Assembly (NCBI GenBank): GCA_018857735.1
Contig: JABMCL010003732.1
Coordinates: 15,001 to 79,000 of the forward strand
Origin: Alviniconcha marisindica
Taxonomy: Eukaryota > Mollusca > Gastropoda > Provannidae
Length of the DNA: 64,000 bases
Reading direction: 5' to 3'
The position numbers and the translations under genes were made by a program. Of this stretch, positions 45,840 through 59,225 are shown piece by piece (the first letter of the stretch is position 1; each line of letters begins with the position of its first letter). The notes beneath the pieces are model-generated. The model searched no databases, was not told where the DNA came from, and saw only the letters and a list, made by a program, of their open reading frames with translations.

Positions 45840-45992
45840 GGTTGGATGTGAAATGCTTGAGTGTTGATGTATGCATTTACAGTAATTGTCCTTTTTTTCC
45901 CTCTTCTGATTGTTATGACTTTGTTGTTTATGTTGATAATGTACAGCACCACAAGGTCATAACTTTTATGGGGTATAGCAGCATATATTATT
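45840..45992. repeat. Dispersed repeat, second copy of the 2140-2692 family
   Basis: It shares GTGAAATGCTT, GTTGATGTATGCATTTACAG, GATAATGTACAGC and GGGGTATAGC with 2159-2690, and ends in (TTA)n. The large (GT)n tract of the other copy is absent between these words. Confidence 0.8.
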
Positions 45993-45994
45993 AT

Positions 45995-48560
45995 TGTTGC
46001 TGATGGTGACACTGACAGACAGTTGTTAGTGGTGACACTGACAGACAGTTGTTAGTGGTGACATTGACAGACAGTTGTTAGTGGTGACACTGACAGACAG
46101 TTGTTAGTGGTGACACTGACAGACAGTTGTTAGTGGTGACACTTGACAGACAGTTGTTAGTGGTGACATTGACAGACAGTTGTTAGTGGTGACACTGACA
46201 GACAGCTTGTTAGTGGTGACATTGACAGATAGTTGTTAGTGGTGACACTGACAGACAGCTGTTAGTGGTGACACTGACAGACAGCTTTTTAGTGGTGACA
46301 CTGACAGACAGTTGTTAGTGGTGACACTGACAGACAGCTGTTAGTGGTGACACTGACAGACAGTTGTTAGTGGTGACATTGACAGACAATTGTTAGTGGT
46401 GACACTGACAGACAGTTTCTAGTGGTGACACTGACAGACAGTTGTTATTAGTGACGCTGACAGACAGTTGTTATTAGAGACGCTGACAGACAATTGTTAG
46501 TGGTGACACTGACAGGCAGTTGTTGTTAGAGACGTTGACAGACAATTGTTAGTGGTGACACTGACAGACAGTTGTTAGAGACGCTGACAGACAGTTGTTG
46601 TTAGAGAGCAGCATATATTATTATTGTTGCTGATGGTGACACTGACAGACAGTTGTTAGTGGTGACACTGACAGACAGTTGTTAGTGGTGACATTGACAG
46701 ACAGTTGTTAGTGGTGACACTGACTGACAGCTGTTAGTGGTGACACTGACAGACAGTTGTTAGTGGTGACATTGACAGACAGTTGTTAGTGGTGACATTG
46801 ACAGACAGTTGTTAGTGGTGACACTGACAGACAGCTGTTAGTGGTGACACTGACAGACAGTTGTTAGTGGTGACACTGACAGACAGTTGTTAGTGGTGAC
46901 ACTGACAGACAGTTGTTTAGTGGTGACACTGACAGACAGTTGTTAGTGTGACCTGACAGACAGTTGTTTTGACATGACAGACATTGTTAGTGGTGACACT
47001 GACAGACAGTTGTTAGAGCTGACAGACATTTTTAGTGGACACTGACAGACAGTTGTTAGATGACGCTGACAGACAGTTGTTGTTAGAGACGCTGACAGAC
47101 AATTGTTAGTGGTGACACTGACAGACAGTTGTTAGTTAGAGACTGACAGACATGTGTTAGTGGTGACACTGACAGACAGTTGTTAGGAGGACGCTGACAG
47201 ACAGTTGTTAGTGGTGACCTGACAGACAGTTGTTAGTAATTGACAACATTGTTGTGTGGTGACACTGACAGACAGTTGTTAGTGGTGACACTGACAGACA
47301 GTTGTTAGTGGTGACATTGACAGACAGTTGTTAGTGGTGACCTGACAGACAGTTGTTAGTGGTGACACTGACAGACAGTTGTTAGTGGTGACCTGACAGA
47401 CAGTTGTTAGTGGCTGACTGACAGACAGTTGTTAGTGGTGACACTGACAGACAGTTGTTAGGACTGACAGACAGTTGTTAGAGACGCTGACAGACAGTGT
47501 TAGTGGTGACACTGACAGACAGTTGTTAGTGAGACGCTGACAGACAGTTGTTAGAGTGCTGACAGACAGTTGTTTGGTACGCTGACAGACAGTTGTTAGA
47601 GAGCTGACAGACAGTTGTTAGAGATGCACTGACAGACAGTTGTTATTGGACAGCTGACAGACAGTTGTTAGAGACGCTGACAGACAGTTGTTAGTGGTGA
47701 CGACTGACAGACAGTTGTTAGAGACGCTGACAGACAGATTGTTAGAGACGCTGACAGACAGTTGTTAGTTAGACGCTGACAGACAAGGTTGTTAGAGATG
47801 CTGACAGACAGTTGTTAGTGAGACGCTGACAGACAGTTGTTAGAGACGCTGACAGACAGTTGTTAGAGATGCTGACAGACAGTTGTTAGTGGTGACGCTG
47901 ACAGACAGTTGTTAGAGACTCTGACAACAGTTGTTAGTGGTGATGCTGACAGACAGTTGTTAGTGGTGACGCTGACAGACAATTGTTGTTAGAGACGCTG
48001 ACAGACAGTTGTTGTTAGAGACGCTGACAGACAATTGTTAGAGACTCTGACAGACAGTTGTTAGTGGTGACACTGACAGACAGTTGTTGTTAGAGACTCT
48101 GACAGACAGTTGTTAGAGACGCTGACAGACAGTTGTTAGTGGTGACACTGACAGACAGTTGTTAGAGACGCTGACAGACAGTTGTTAGAGACGCTGACAG
48201 ACAATTGTTAGTGGTGACACTGACAGACAGTTGTTAGAGATGCTGACAGACAGTTGTTAGAGACGCTGACAGACAGACAGTTGTTAGAGATGCTGACAGA
48301 CAGTTGTCAGAGACGCTGACAGACAGACAGTTGTTAGAGATGCTGACAGACAGTTGTCAGAGACGCTGACAGACAGACAGTTGTTAGAGACGCTGACAGA
48401 CAGTTGTTAGAGATGCTGACAGACAGTTGTTAGAGACACTGACTGACAGACAGTTGTTAGAGATGCTGACAGACAGTTGTTAGAGACACTGACTGACAGA
48501 CAGTTGTTAGAGACGCTGACAGACAGTTGTTAGAGACGCTGACAGACAGTTCAGACACAA
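45995..48560. repeat. 23-26 bp minisatellite (ACAGACAGTTGTTAG), 2.6 kb
   Basis: About 105 units contain CTGACAGACAGTTGTTAG followed by TGGTGACA (left) or AGACG/AGATG (right). The array head, GCAGCATATATTATTATTGT, TGCTGATGGTGAC, recurs inside at about 46609, showing a block duplication of about 630 bp. The stretch 46930-47650 has many one- or two-base indels, unlike the rest. Confidence 0.95.
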
Positions 48561-49724
48561 TGCAGAGCCTGCCACAGATGGTGATGATCATCTGAAATGT
48601 ATTCACTGCTCAGCAGACAGTCCTAGGGTGGGTGGGTGTAGTCTTTAAGGCGTGGATATGCTGACAAACGTGTGTCAGCCATGAAGGCTTCAGTGACAAA
48701 GCATCGCTGTCTCCCGGTGCTGCAGACTGTGGCTGTTCAAAGTCAAAACAGCTGCAGCCACACGCGTGTCAGTGGTCGCAGTGAATACACTAAATCCCGC
48801 TGTCATCTGTGTGCTCCTCAGTGGGGTGCTGTGGACACACAAATTAAGATTCTGTCTGTAGAAAACCCAGAACTGACCCAGTTCTCCCTTTTAAACCTGG
48901 AGCAGGTCAGAATATAGCCACCCTTGTTTCACTCAGTGCCATTAACTTGTCCTGTGTACCTTCCCAATCCATTCACCTTCATTTTTTTCCCAAACACTCT
49001 CTCTCCTTTTTGACTACCATAATGTTCTGACTATAAGGCCGTACTCATTTCCCCTTTAAAACTTCACCCCTGCACCTTATGATCAGTGGCATTTCACGTA
49101 TGAATAAAATTGGGCGCATATGCTTTTCCGAAGGGTAATGACTATTTTGAAACTGAATCCATCAGACTGAAACAGAAATGAGAAGTAACATACCTTGGCA
49201 AAGGGATCAGTGAAATTTTCTGTGCAGTTGACAGAGGACATAAAGTCCTATTGATAACGGCCTAGTCATACTTTCCGTGGTGAGTCCATGTGAATGTAAA
49301 CAGGCTCCATTTCCAAAGTATGTCAGAGTGTGTGTTGCAACAGTGATTCAGACTTATGTTTCTGATTTTAAAGATTTTTTTCCACCTCTGCTGAATCCAC
49401 ACAATGCATTGTGTCATTTAATTTAATTCAGTTTGTTTGTTTTATGATTGGCATGAATGTGTGACTGGTGAGTGTACTTGGCACCACAAAATATTCCATG
49501 TGCAATTGCATTGACACTGGGCAATAAATTGTGTTGTATTGTTTGGGGTTCCTTGTAGAAAATGTGATACCTGTGTCAGTGTCAGTTGTAGTAAGGTGAA
49601 ACACACATACCTCGTATTGTGGTAAATACCCAGACGTGCTTGTTATTGATTGCTATTGGCTTGGTTGCATTTGCTGTTGAATATGTTTTGTCCAAAGCTG
49701 TGATCCAGCTTTTGACTTGTGATT
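48561..49724. other. CNK intron 8 spacer with transposon remnants
   Basis: At about 49140-49260 TTTGAAACTGAATCCA, ACTTTGGCAAA-like and CAGTTGACAGAGGACA words match 44775-44900, so it is another copy of the piggyBac-associated sequence. At 49440-49548 TATGATTGGCATGAATGTGT and CAATAAATTGTGTTGTATTG match 59755-59860, a LINE-type 3' end with a polyA signal. No exon found. Confidence 0.6.
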
Positions 49725-50135
49725 TAGTGACTTGTGCTTTGAACTGGTGTCAAAGAATGGTGTCTGTGACTGTGTGGGTGACTTGTGTTTTGAACTGGTG
49801 TCAAAGAATTGTGTCTGTGTGAGTTAGTGACTTGTGTTTTGAACTGGTGTCAAAGAATTGTGTCTGTGTGAGTTAGTGACTTGTGTTTTGAACTGGTGTC
49901 AAAGAATTGTGTCTGTGTGAGTGACTTGTGTTTTGAACTGGTGTCAAAGAATTGTGTCTGTGTGAGTGACTTGTGTTTTGAACTGGTGTCAAAGAATTTG
50001 TGTGAGTGACTTGTGTTTTGTACTGGTGTCAAAGAATTGTGTCTGTGTGAGTGACTTGTGTTTTGTACTGGTGTCAAAGGATTGTGTCTGTGTGAGTGAC
50101 TTGTGTTTTGTACTAGTGTCAAACAAATTGTGGCT
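49725..50135. repeat. 41-50 bp minisatellite
   Basis: Nine units contain GTGACTTGTGTTTTGAACTG, GTGTCAAAGAATTGTGTCTG. Later units have TACTG in place of AACTG. Confidence 0.95.
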
Positions 50136-50299
50136 GATTTGTCTGCAGGTGATGCTGTGTTGTTGATGAGACTTTAAAATCCAAGAACTAATTAGCTGAC
50201 TGACTCCATCATGTGTGAGGCTCAAAGTACTGTGCATGCTGATTGAAAACAACAGTAAAGACAAAGAGACTGTGGCGTATTTACAGTTCATACAACACT

Positions 50300-51244
50300 A
50301 GGAGTAGGAACACAGGGACCAGGGATGTGTTTAAGGAGTAGGAACACAGGGACCAGGGATGTGTTTAAGGAGTAGGAACACAGAGACTGGGGGGCATATT
50401 TAAAACAACACTACAACTAGGAACCTTGAGACTAGGGGTGTATTTAAAACAACACTAGGAATAGGAACACAGTCACTGAGGCCACGGGGTATTGAAAGCA
50501 ACAGTGGGAACAATGAGACCAGGAATGTATTGAAAACCAAAGTAGGGACAGAGACTATGGGTGTATAGAAAACCACGGTGGGAACAAAGAGACCATGGGT
50601 GTATACAAAACCACAGTAAGAACAAAGAGATGGTAGGTGTATAGAAAACCACAGTAGGAACAAAGAGACCAGGGATGTATAGAAAACCACAGTAGGGACA
50701 AAGAGACCATGGGTGTATAGAAAACCACAGTAGGAACAAAGAGACCAGGGGTGTATAGAAATCCACAGTAGGAACAAAGAGACCAGGGGTGTAAAGAAAA
50801 CCACAGTAGGAACAAAGAGACTGTGGGTGTATAGAAATCCACAGCAGGAACAAAGAGACCAGGGGTGTAAAGAAAACCACAGTAGGAACAAAGAGACCAG
50901 GGGTGTATAGAAAACCACAGTAGGAACAAAGAGACCAGGGTGTATAGAAAACCACAGTAGGAACAAAGAGACCAGGGGTGTATAGAAAACCACAGTAGGA
51001 ACAAAGAGACCAGGGGTGTAAGAAGTGGTATAAAACCAGGAACAAAGAGACCAGGGTGTATAGAAAACCACAGTAGGAACAAAGAGACCATGGGTGTATA
51101 GAAAACCACAGTAGGAACAAAGAGACCATGGGTGTATAGAAAACCACAGTAGGAACAAAGAGACCATAGGTGTATAGAAAACCACAGTAGGAACAGAGAC
51201 CACCAATGTATAGAAAACCACAGTAGGAACAGAGACCATGGGTG
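50300..51244. repeat. 38-bp minisatellite, left block
   Basis: About 22 units contain ACCACAGTAGGAACAAAGAG, ACCAGGGGTGTATAGAAA. The array continues after the SAP element at 51762, so it was one array before that insertion. Confidence 0.95.
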
Positions 51245-51761
51245 TATTGGGTGGTTCAGGCGGGGTTGTTAACTCCCTTGACTTTTGCCCGGCATCGCTT
51301 AAGTCCCTTGGCTGCTTTTACTTCCGGTGCGTACTTTGTTCACAATGGAAGGTGGTGACAGTGAATTTGCAAATTTTACACTGTCAACTTTAAAGACATT
51401 TTTGGAGGCCCGTAGTCAGAATGTGTCTGGCAACAAGCAATAACCTGTTGCTCGTGCTATAGGATGCCCCAAAACACAGTTTTTCCATGAACTCACAATC
51501 TTCTGGTCAGCCAAAAAACTGCAAAGACACTTTTTTTCCACCCTCCATTCCCTGTCCCTGTTAATTTTTACAAGTGCAACAGTGGTGGCATTTGTACTGC
51601 TTCACAATTCTAGGTTCAGCCTCCATTGTTATGCACAATATGAAGCAATGCCTACTCAGGAATTGGCCCAGAAGTGACGATGCGACCTCTCGTGACATCT
51701 TGCACGAAAGATTACAAAGGGCATTCACTCATGCAAACCAGCTTCACTGAACTACCCAATA
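51245..51761 (+). mobile_element. SAP-domain element with short inverted ends, copy 2, inserted in a minisatellite
   Basis: The left end TATTGGGTGGTTCAGGCG and right end CTGAACTACCCAATA are inverted. The flanking 38-bp units are interrupted at GGGTGTAT and resume at ATAGAAATCC, implying a 2-bp (AT) target duplication around a TGGG...CCCA core. The plus-strand frame starts MEGGDSEFANFTLSTLKTFL at 51345 with a SAP-like helix, but hits a stop after about 32 codons where copy 1 reads KQEL. Later blocks (FTSATVVAFVLLHNS, MPTQE) also match copy 1. It is shorter than copy 1 and non-autonomous. Confidence 0.75.
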
Positions 51762-52580
51762 GAAATCCACAAGAGGAACAAAGAGACCAGGGGTGTTTAT
51801 AAAACCAGGAACAAAGAGACCAGGGGTGTATAGAAAACCACAGTAGGGACAAAGAGACCATGGGTGTATAGAAAACCACAGTAGGAACAAAGAGACCAGG
51901 GGTGTTTATAAAACCAGGAACAAAGAGACCAGGGGTGTATAGAAAACCACAGTAGGAACAAAGAGACCAGGGGTGTATAGAAAACCAGGAACAAAGAGAC
52001 CAGGGGTGTATAGAAAACCACAGTAGGAACAAAGAGACCATGGGTGTATAGAAAACCACAGTAGGGACAAAGAGACCCATGGGTGTATAAAAATCCACAG
52101 TAGGGACAAAGAGACCATGGGTGTATAAAAATCCACAGTAGGGACAAAGAGACCATGGGTGTATAAAATCCACAGTAGGGACAAAGAGACCATGGGTGTA
52201 TAGAAATCCACAGTAGGGACAAAGAGACCATGGGTGTATAAAAATCCACAGTAGGGACAAAGAGACCATTGGTGTATAAAAATCCACAGTAGGGACAAAG
52301 AGACCATGGGTGTATACAAATCCACAGTAGGGACAAAGAGACCATGGGTGTATAGAAAACCACAGCAGGAACAAAGAGACCATGGGTGTATAGAAATCCA
52401 CAGTAGGAACAAAGAGACCAGGGGTGTATAGAAAACCACAGCAGGAACAAAGAGACCAGGGGTGTATAGAAATCCACAGTAGGGACAAAGAGACCATGGG
52501 TGTATAGAAATCCACAGTAGGGACAAAGAGACCATGGGTGTATAGAAATCCACCACAGGGACGAAGAGACTGGGGGTGTT
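51762..52580. repeat. 38-bp minisatellite, right block
   Basis: About 21 units as in the left block. Two unit types cluster: GAAAACCACAGTAGGAAC (left side) and AAATCCACAGTAGGGAC (right side). Confidence 0.95.
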
Positions 52581-52589
52581 CTTGGCATG

Positions 52590-53578
52590 CCTGCATAGAG
52601 TCAAGATTGTGATTGTGTCAGATCACTTTATATCTGACAACATAACTATAGAGTCAAGATTTGATTCTGTCAGATCACTTTATATCTGACAACATAACTA
52701 TACAGTCAAGATTTGATTCTGTCAGATCGCTTTATATCTGACAACATAACTATAGTCAAGATTGTGATTCTGTCAGACCACTTTATATCTGACAACATAA
52801 CTATAGTCAAGATTTGATTCTGTCAGATCGCTTTATATCTGACAACATAACTATAGTCAAGATTTGATTCTGTCAGATCGCTTTATATCTGACTACATAA
52901 CTATACAGTCAAGATTTGATTTTGTCAGATTGCTGTATATCTGACAACATAACTATAGAGTCAAGATTTGATTCTGTCAGATCGCTTTATATCTGACTAC
53001 ATAACTATAGAGTCAAGATTTGATTTTGTCAGATTGCTGTATATCTGACAACATAACTATAGAGTCAAGATTTGATTGTGTCAGATCGCTTTATATCTGA
53101 CAACATAACTATAGTCAAGATTTGATTCTGTCAGATCGCTTTATATCCGACTACATAACTATAGAGTCAAGATTTGATTTTGTCAGATTGCTGTATATCT
53201 GACAACATAACTATAGAGTCAAGATTTGATTGTGTCAGATCGCTTTATATCTGACAACATAATTATAGTCAAGATTGTGATTGTGTCAGATCGCTTTATA
53301 TCTGACAACATAACTATAGTCAAGATTGTGATTCTGTCAGATTGCTTTATATCTGACAACATAACTATAGAGTCAAGATTTGATTCTGTCAGATCATTTT
53401 ATATCTGACAACATAACTATAGAGTCAAGATTTGATTCTGTCAGATCACTTTATATCTGACAACATAACTATAGAGTCAAGATTTGATTCTGTCAGATCG
53501 CTTTATATCTGACAACATAACTATAGAGTCAAGATTTGATTCTGTCAGATTGCTTTATATCTGACAACATAACTCCAG
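52590..53578. repeat. 52-bp minisatellite
   Basis: About 19 units contain GAGTCAAGATTTGATTCTGT, CAGATCGCTTTATATCTGAC and AACATAACTATA. TCAGAT(N)8ATCTGA gives each unit a short inverted repeat. Confidence 0.95.
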
Positions 53579-54160
53579 AAAGCTTTGAAAAAAGAGAAAG
53601 TTTTATAGTCCCAGCTTTTTTCCGTCAGACTCCAAGGTTCGTTCAGTATCCAATGGCCTCGCTGCTGTTTGTCATCTCAACTAACAAATCACTCTTTTTC
53701 CAGGTCTTGAAACTTTGGGGAAAATGGCATTTAATCCCCTCCCCCCCCCCCCCCCCCCCCCCCCCAACATATCGTGGCTTCCCTGTTCCAGTGGGCTGCC
53801 ATTTTAGGGAAGTTTCAATGAAGCGTTGAGTACATGGGGGTTTCAGTTGCACATTGATCAAATGCTTGAGGTGTCCAGTTACACACCAGCAGATGCAGGA
53901 AGTTGTCTAGTGGAGTAAGTGGATTATGATCTCGGCGTAACACACAAACCTTTGTGTGGAATGAAACGCTGGCATGGGGAATCCCTTCCTTGTGGGTGTT
54001 GTCTGGTTGTTAGTACAGTGTCCCCATTCTTTCAGCACCTCACCACACTGAAAATCAAGCAGTTAGGGTCTTAAAGAGGGGTGGCCATGAAGAAAGGGTT
54101 GGTCATGAAGAAAGTGTTAAAGCAAAAGTTTTTTTTAAAGAGGATTGATACATTTATTAT
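53579..54160. other. CNK intron 8 spacer
   Basis: It has a C run at 53740-53766. No exon, transposon end or tandem repeat recognised. Confidence 0.4.
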
Positions 54161-55110
54161 GGTGGTGTTTCATCAGGGTGGTCTTTACAGGGTGGTGTTT
54201 TATCAGGGTGGTCTCTCATCTTTATCAGGGTGGTGTTTTATCAGGGTGGTGTTTTATCAGGGTGGTCTCTCATCTTTATCATGGTGGTGTTTCATCAGGG
54301 TGGTCTCATCTTGATCTGGATGGTCTCTCATCAGTATGATCTTTATCAGGGTGGTATCTCATTTTTATCATGGTGGTGTTTCATCAGGGTGGTCTCTTAT
54401 TTTTATCAGGGTGGTGTTTCATCAGGGTGGTCTCTCATCTTTATCAGAGTGGTGTTTCATCAGGGTGGTCTCTCATCTTTATCAGGGTGGTGTTTCATCA
54501 GGTGGTCTCTCATCTTTATCAGGGTGGTGTTTCATCAGGGTGGTCTCTCATCTTTATCAGGGTGGTGTTTCATCAGGGTAGTCTCTCATCTTTATCAGGG
54601 TGGTACTTCATCAGAGTGGTCTTTATCAGGGTGGTGTTTCATCAGGGTGGTCTCTCATCTTTATCAGGGTGGTGTTTCATCAGGGTGATCTCATCTTTAT
54701 CAGGGTGGTGTTTCATCAGGGTGGTCTCTCATCTTTATCAGGGTGGTGTTTCATCAGGGTGATCTCATCTTTATCAGGGTGGTGTTTCATCAGGGTGGTC
54801 TCTCATCTTTATCAGGGTGGTGTTTCATCAGGGTGGTCTCTCATCTTTATCAGGGTGGTGTTTCATCAGGGTGATCTCATCTTTATCAGGGTGGTGTTTC
54901 ATCAGGGTGGTCTCTCATCTTTATCAGGGTGGTGTTTCATCAGGGTAGTCTCTCATCTTTATCAGGATGGTGTTTCATCAGGGTGGTCTCTCATCTTTAT
55001 CAGGGTGGTGTTTCATCAGGGTGGTGTTTCATCAAGGTAGTGTTTCATCAGGGTGGTGTTTCATCAGGGTGGTCTCTCATCAGGGTAGTGTTTCATCAGA
55101 GTGATCTTAG
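54160..55110. repeat. 39-bp minisatellite
   Basis: About 25 units contain CATCTTTATCAGGGTGGTGT, TTCATCAGGGTGGTCTCT. The 39-bp length keeps frames open (false open frames of up to 150 codons). Confidence 0.95.
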
Positions 55111-55807
55111 GTAATCTTTCGCAAGAGGTTCATTTTGTTGATGGTAGTCTACCACACTTGTCCTGTGTGTATGACAAACTCACATTGTGGTGAAGTTGAC
55201 AAGCACAGTTGCTTTCTGTTTGCTTAACGCTGTGTGTGTGTGTGTGTGTGTGCTTGCATGTGTGTGTTTGTGCATGTGTGTGTTTGTGCATGTGTGTGAA
55301 TGCGTATGTGGGTGTAAGTGAGTGTCCCCAAGATGAATCGTTCCTTATAGTACTTACTCACAAGTGACTGGCACATGATCCACCCATCTGGCCAATTCAG
55401 TGGGCCACCGATACCACCCAGGGCAATGAGCAGTAGACTGGCGGTGACTCACCACTTCATTAGCACAAGGACAGAGAGGGACTGCTGACTGTCGGTCACA
55501 ATCACACCCACACCCTAAAGAGCCCAGCAAACAGCAAACTCTGTCAACAAAGCCCTTGTAGACACCGGACAACACTTACCACTACCACCCTTTCTGCTTC
55601 TCAACAATGTATTGACCACAATGGGCAGATATTCAGTTAGCTGGCCCTCAACCCCACATGGTCACGCACATGTACACATTCATGCACTTTAACATGCACT
55701 ACATGCACGCATGCATGCACGCACACATGCACACACACAACCACACACAAACACATGTACACACATGTGCATACTAATGTGTGCATGCATCTGTCTCTCT
55801 CTCTCCC

Positions 55808-55850
<43 letters not shown>

Positions 55851-56165
55851 TGCACACACACATGCATGCACATCAGTGCTGGTTTTATGTATGCTGTTGT
55901 GCTTGTTCATATTTCTTTATTTCCTCTGTACAAGACACATTGCCCTGATATAAACACCCTGGTTGACAGGTGAAAAAAAAATCAGGTTACTGTAAAAGAT
56001 GCTAAAATCCAAAGACAAAGTAAATTGTGTACAGGTTAGCATCACTGTAAAACTGGCACAGGTATCCCTGCAGTGATATTCAGCTTGTGGATACTGCGGG
56101 GTTTTTGTCATCTGACAGATAATGACAGCTGACAGATAATGACAGCTGACAGATAATGGTTTTGA
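55111..56165. other. CNK intron 8 spacer with microsatellites
   Basis: (GT)n at 55229-55320, (CT)n/(CTGT)n at 55791-55850. A short minus-strand frame at 55354-55575 is unrecognised. Near 56118 AGCTGACAGATAATGAC is repeated three times. Confidence 0.5.
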
Positions 56166-56815
56166 CCTTGAATCAGTGAAGACTCAAACAGGTCATCAGT
56201 TTTACCATGAATCAGTGAAGACTCAAACAGGTCATCAGTTTTACCGTGAATCAGTGAAGACTCAAACAGGTCATCAGTTTTACCATGAATCGGTGTAGAC
56301 TCAAACAGGTCATCAGTTTTACCATGAATCAGTGAATACTCAGATAGTTAATCAGTTTTATCACGAATCAGTGAATACTCAAATAGTTAATCAGTTTTAT
56401 CACGAATCAGTGAATACTCAAATAGTTAATCAGTTTTATTACGAATCAGTGAATACTCAAATAGTTAATCAGTTTTACCATGAATCCTTGAAGACTCCAG
56501 TAGTTAATCAGTTTTATCATGAATTGGTGAATACTCAAATAGTTAATCAGTTTTACCATGAATCCGTGAAGACTCCAGTAGTTAATCAGTTTTATCATGA
56601 ATTGGTGAATACTCATTATATAGTTAATCAGTTTTACCATGAATCGGCGAATACTCAGATAGTTAATCAGTTTTACCATGAATCGGTGAATACTCAAATA
56701 GTTCATCAGTTTTACCATGAATCGGTGAATACTCAAATAGTTCATCAGTTTTACCATGAATCAGTGAATACTCAAATAGTTCATCAGTTTTACCATCAGC
56801 CAGCTGATAGCTAGT
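56165..56815. repeat. 39-bp minisatellite
   Basis: About 15 units contain CAGTTTTACCATGAATCAGT, GAATACTCAAATAGTTAAT; the first four use GAAGACTCAAACAGGTCATC. The last units switch to GTTCATCAG. Confidence 0.95.
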
Positions 56816-57310
56816 GGGTTCTACCACTGACCAGCTGATAGATAATGGGTTTTACCACTGACCAGCTGATAGATAATGGGTTCTACCACTGACCAGCTGA
56901 TAGATAATGGGTTTTACCACTGACCAGCTGATAGATAATTGGCTGACCAGCTGATAGATAGTGGGTTCTACCACTGACCAGCTGATAGATAATGGGTTCT
57001 ACCACTGACCAGCTGATAGATAATTGGTTCTACCACTGACCAGCTGATACTGACAGATAATGGGTTCTACAACTGACCAGATATAGATAAGGACTTTACC
57101 ATGGTGTTGGTTCACTGATTCAAATTGGTGTTGGTCTGTAGTGTTAAACATTATAGTGTTGGTTTACAACTCAGACTTGTGCTGGTTCATTGATTCAAAC
57201 TGGTGTTGGTCTGTTATTTATTAAACAGAGTGGTGTTGGTTTACAGCTGTGACAGGTGTTGGTTTACAACTGTGACGGGTGTTGGTTTACAACTGTAAGG
57301 GGTGTTGGTT
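56816..57310. repeat. 31-bp minisatellite and a GTGTTGGTTTACA repeat
   Basis: From 56816 to about 57080 eight units contain ACTGACCAGCTGATAGATAA and TGGGTTCTACC. From 57100 to 57310 GTGTTGGTTTACAACTGTGA-like units follow, degenerate. Confidence 0.9.
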
Positions 57311-58724
57311 TTAGCCCTGTAGTGCAGTTATGCAGTGCCCTGATACTGCAGTGACTGATTTATCAGTCATGCAGGGTCACCGGCTCACCAGTGATATCAC
57401 TGTGTCAACTGTTGTCAGTCAGATGCTACACAGGCACACAGCTTTGAGGGGAAGCACACTCACACTCTCCTCATGTTTTAAAAAAAACATTTTTTTTTTT
57501 TTAATGGTCTCTCCACACCACTTGTGCAAACTAGCTCAGCTTTCTTCCTGTTTCTAATTTTATAATGGCGGGACAGTCCCTGGGCCTGGGAGCGGCTGCG
57601 TCAGGGCAGTTTGTACTTCCTGTTTGGGCTGTTCATGGGGCTGTGTGGGCCTTGGGGCTGAAACCCACAGTTTGACACTGGATGACTCCCCAGCAGCTAA
57701 ACACTACTGGTGGATACCATTGTGTTGACACTTTAACCCACACTGGACTTCCATGTGGAAGTGAGTGTACAGTAGGATATCTCAACAAGGTGTGTTTGTT
57801 GTACCTGTGTGTAACTGGAAGGGAAGAAGGTGTTGGTCCCTGTCAAGGTGAGTGTGATTTGGTAGGAGGTAGGGATGTTACCTCTAGAGTCGTAGCTGCT
57901 GATTTTCGTAGAGGAGGAAGGGATACTTCCTAGCTACTCTGCATTTTCTTCTGTGATCATTTACAAGGATACAAGGATATTTAATCACCTGTGTCATTTA
58001 AATGTGCACAGGAATTTGTCTTAGTGATGTTCCATTCATACAGCACATTAACAAATAGACAAAACATTACGATTAGCCATGTAAGTAAAAATAAATTCAA
58101 CAATGTAGTAATCTCGGTCATACAGTGTAAGCTTACACACACACACACACACGACATGGCATATCGTTTCACAATTCACATTGGCAGGTGCGAGTAAACC
58201 TGCACAACTGACTTACAAACCATGCTGTCTAGAACAAGCCACCCCTAAGTCACAGCTAATGACAGTGACGTAAAAGCTTAGTTTCATAGTTTATGCATTA
58301 TGGAGCATCACCAAAAGCCAGCTCCGATTAAAATGGATCAATTATGACTCTAGTAGAATAGACGCAGAATATTTAATAATAACACACACAAAAACTCGAA
58401 TGGAACAGTTACAACTGTTGCTGGGTAAGATCTGTAACAGTGCTCCTGTGTATTACCAACACATTCCAGGAAGACTTACAGTTGGACAAAGCTTGAATGG
58501 TCTCTATGGCCATTTGATTCACCCTGCTGCCTTGGTGGGCTCAGTCATCTTGCCCTCTTAGTGTGGTCTAGTGGTTCTCATTGCTTCAGTGTCTTCTGCT
58601 TTTGATGTGATGTGATGTGATGTGATGTGATGTGATGCTGGGTACATGAAGCTTTCAGTCATATGGCTGGCATGTGGCGGATGAGATGAGGCTTTCCTTG
58701 GAATACCAACACTTTGTCAGTCTG
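57311..58724. other. CNK intron 8 spacer
   Basis: Unique sequence with T-rich runs, a short (CA)n at 58134 and GATGT repeats at 58610-58637. No exon recognised. Confidence 0.4.
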
Positions 58725-59225
58725 CATTCACCACAGTGCGCGCTGTTACTGTTACCTTCACCATACATGCTGTACATTCACCACAGTGCGCGCTGTTACT
58801 GTTACCTTCACCATACATGCTGTACCTTCACCACAGTGCGTGCTGTTACCTTCACCATACATGCTGTACCTTCACCACAGTGCGCGCTGTTACTGTTACC
58901 TTCACCATACATGCTGTACCTTCACCACAGTGCGCGCTGTTAGCTTCACCATACATGCTGTACATTCACCACAGTTGACATTGCGCGCTGTTACTGTTAC
59001 CTTCACCATACATGCTGTACATTCACCACAGTGCGCCTGCTGTTACCCGTTACTTCACCATACATGCTGTACATTCACCACAGTGGGGCTGCTGTTACCT
59101 TCACCATACATGCTGTACCTTCACCACAGTGCGCGCTGTTAGCTTCACCATACATGCTGTACCTTCACCACAGTGCGCGCTGTTAGCTTCACCATACATG
59201 CTGTACCTTCACCACAGTTGACATT
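58725..59225. repeat. About 50-bp minisatellite
   Basis: About 11 units contain GTTACCTTCACCATACATGC, TGTACCTTCACCACAGTGCG and optional TTACTG. CCTTCACCACAGT is pyrimidine-rich with a CAG step. Confidence 0.95.

Noticed and set aside
50400..52604. Minus-strand open frames rich in FLYTPGLFVPTV
   Set aside because: Product of the 38-bp minisatellite; hydrophobic look is accidental and frames overlap each other.
55354..55575. Possible cysteine-rich small protein on the minus strand
   Set aside because: No domain, signal peptide or splice context recognised, and it lies antisense in a CNK intron.
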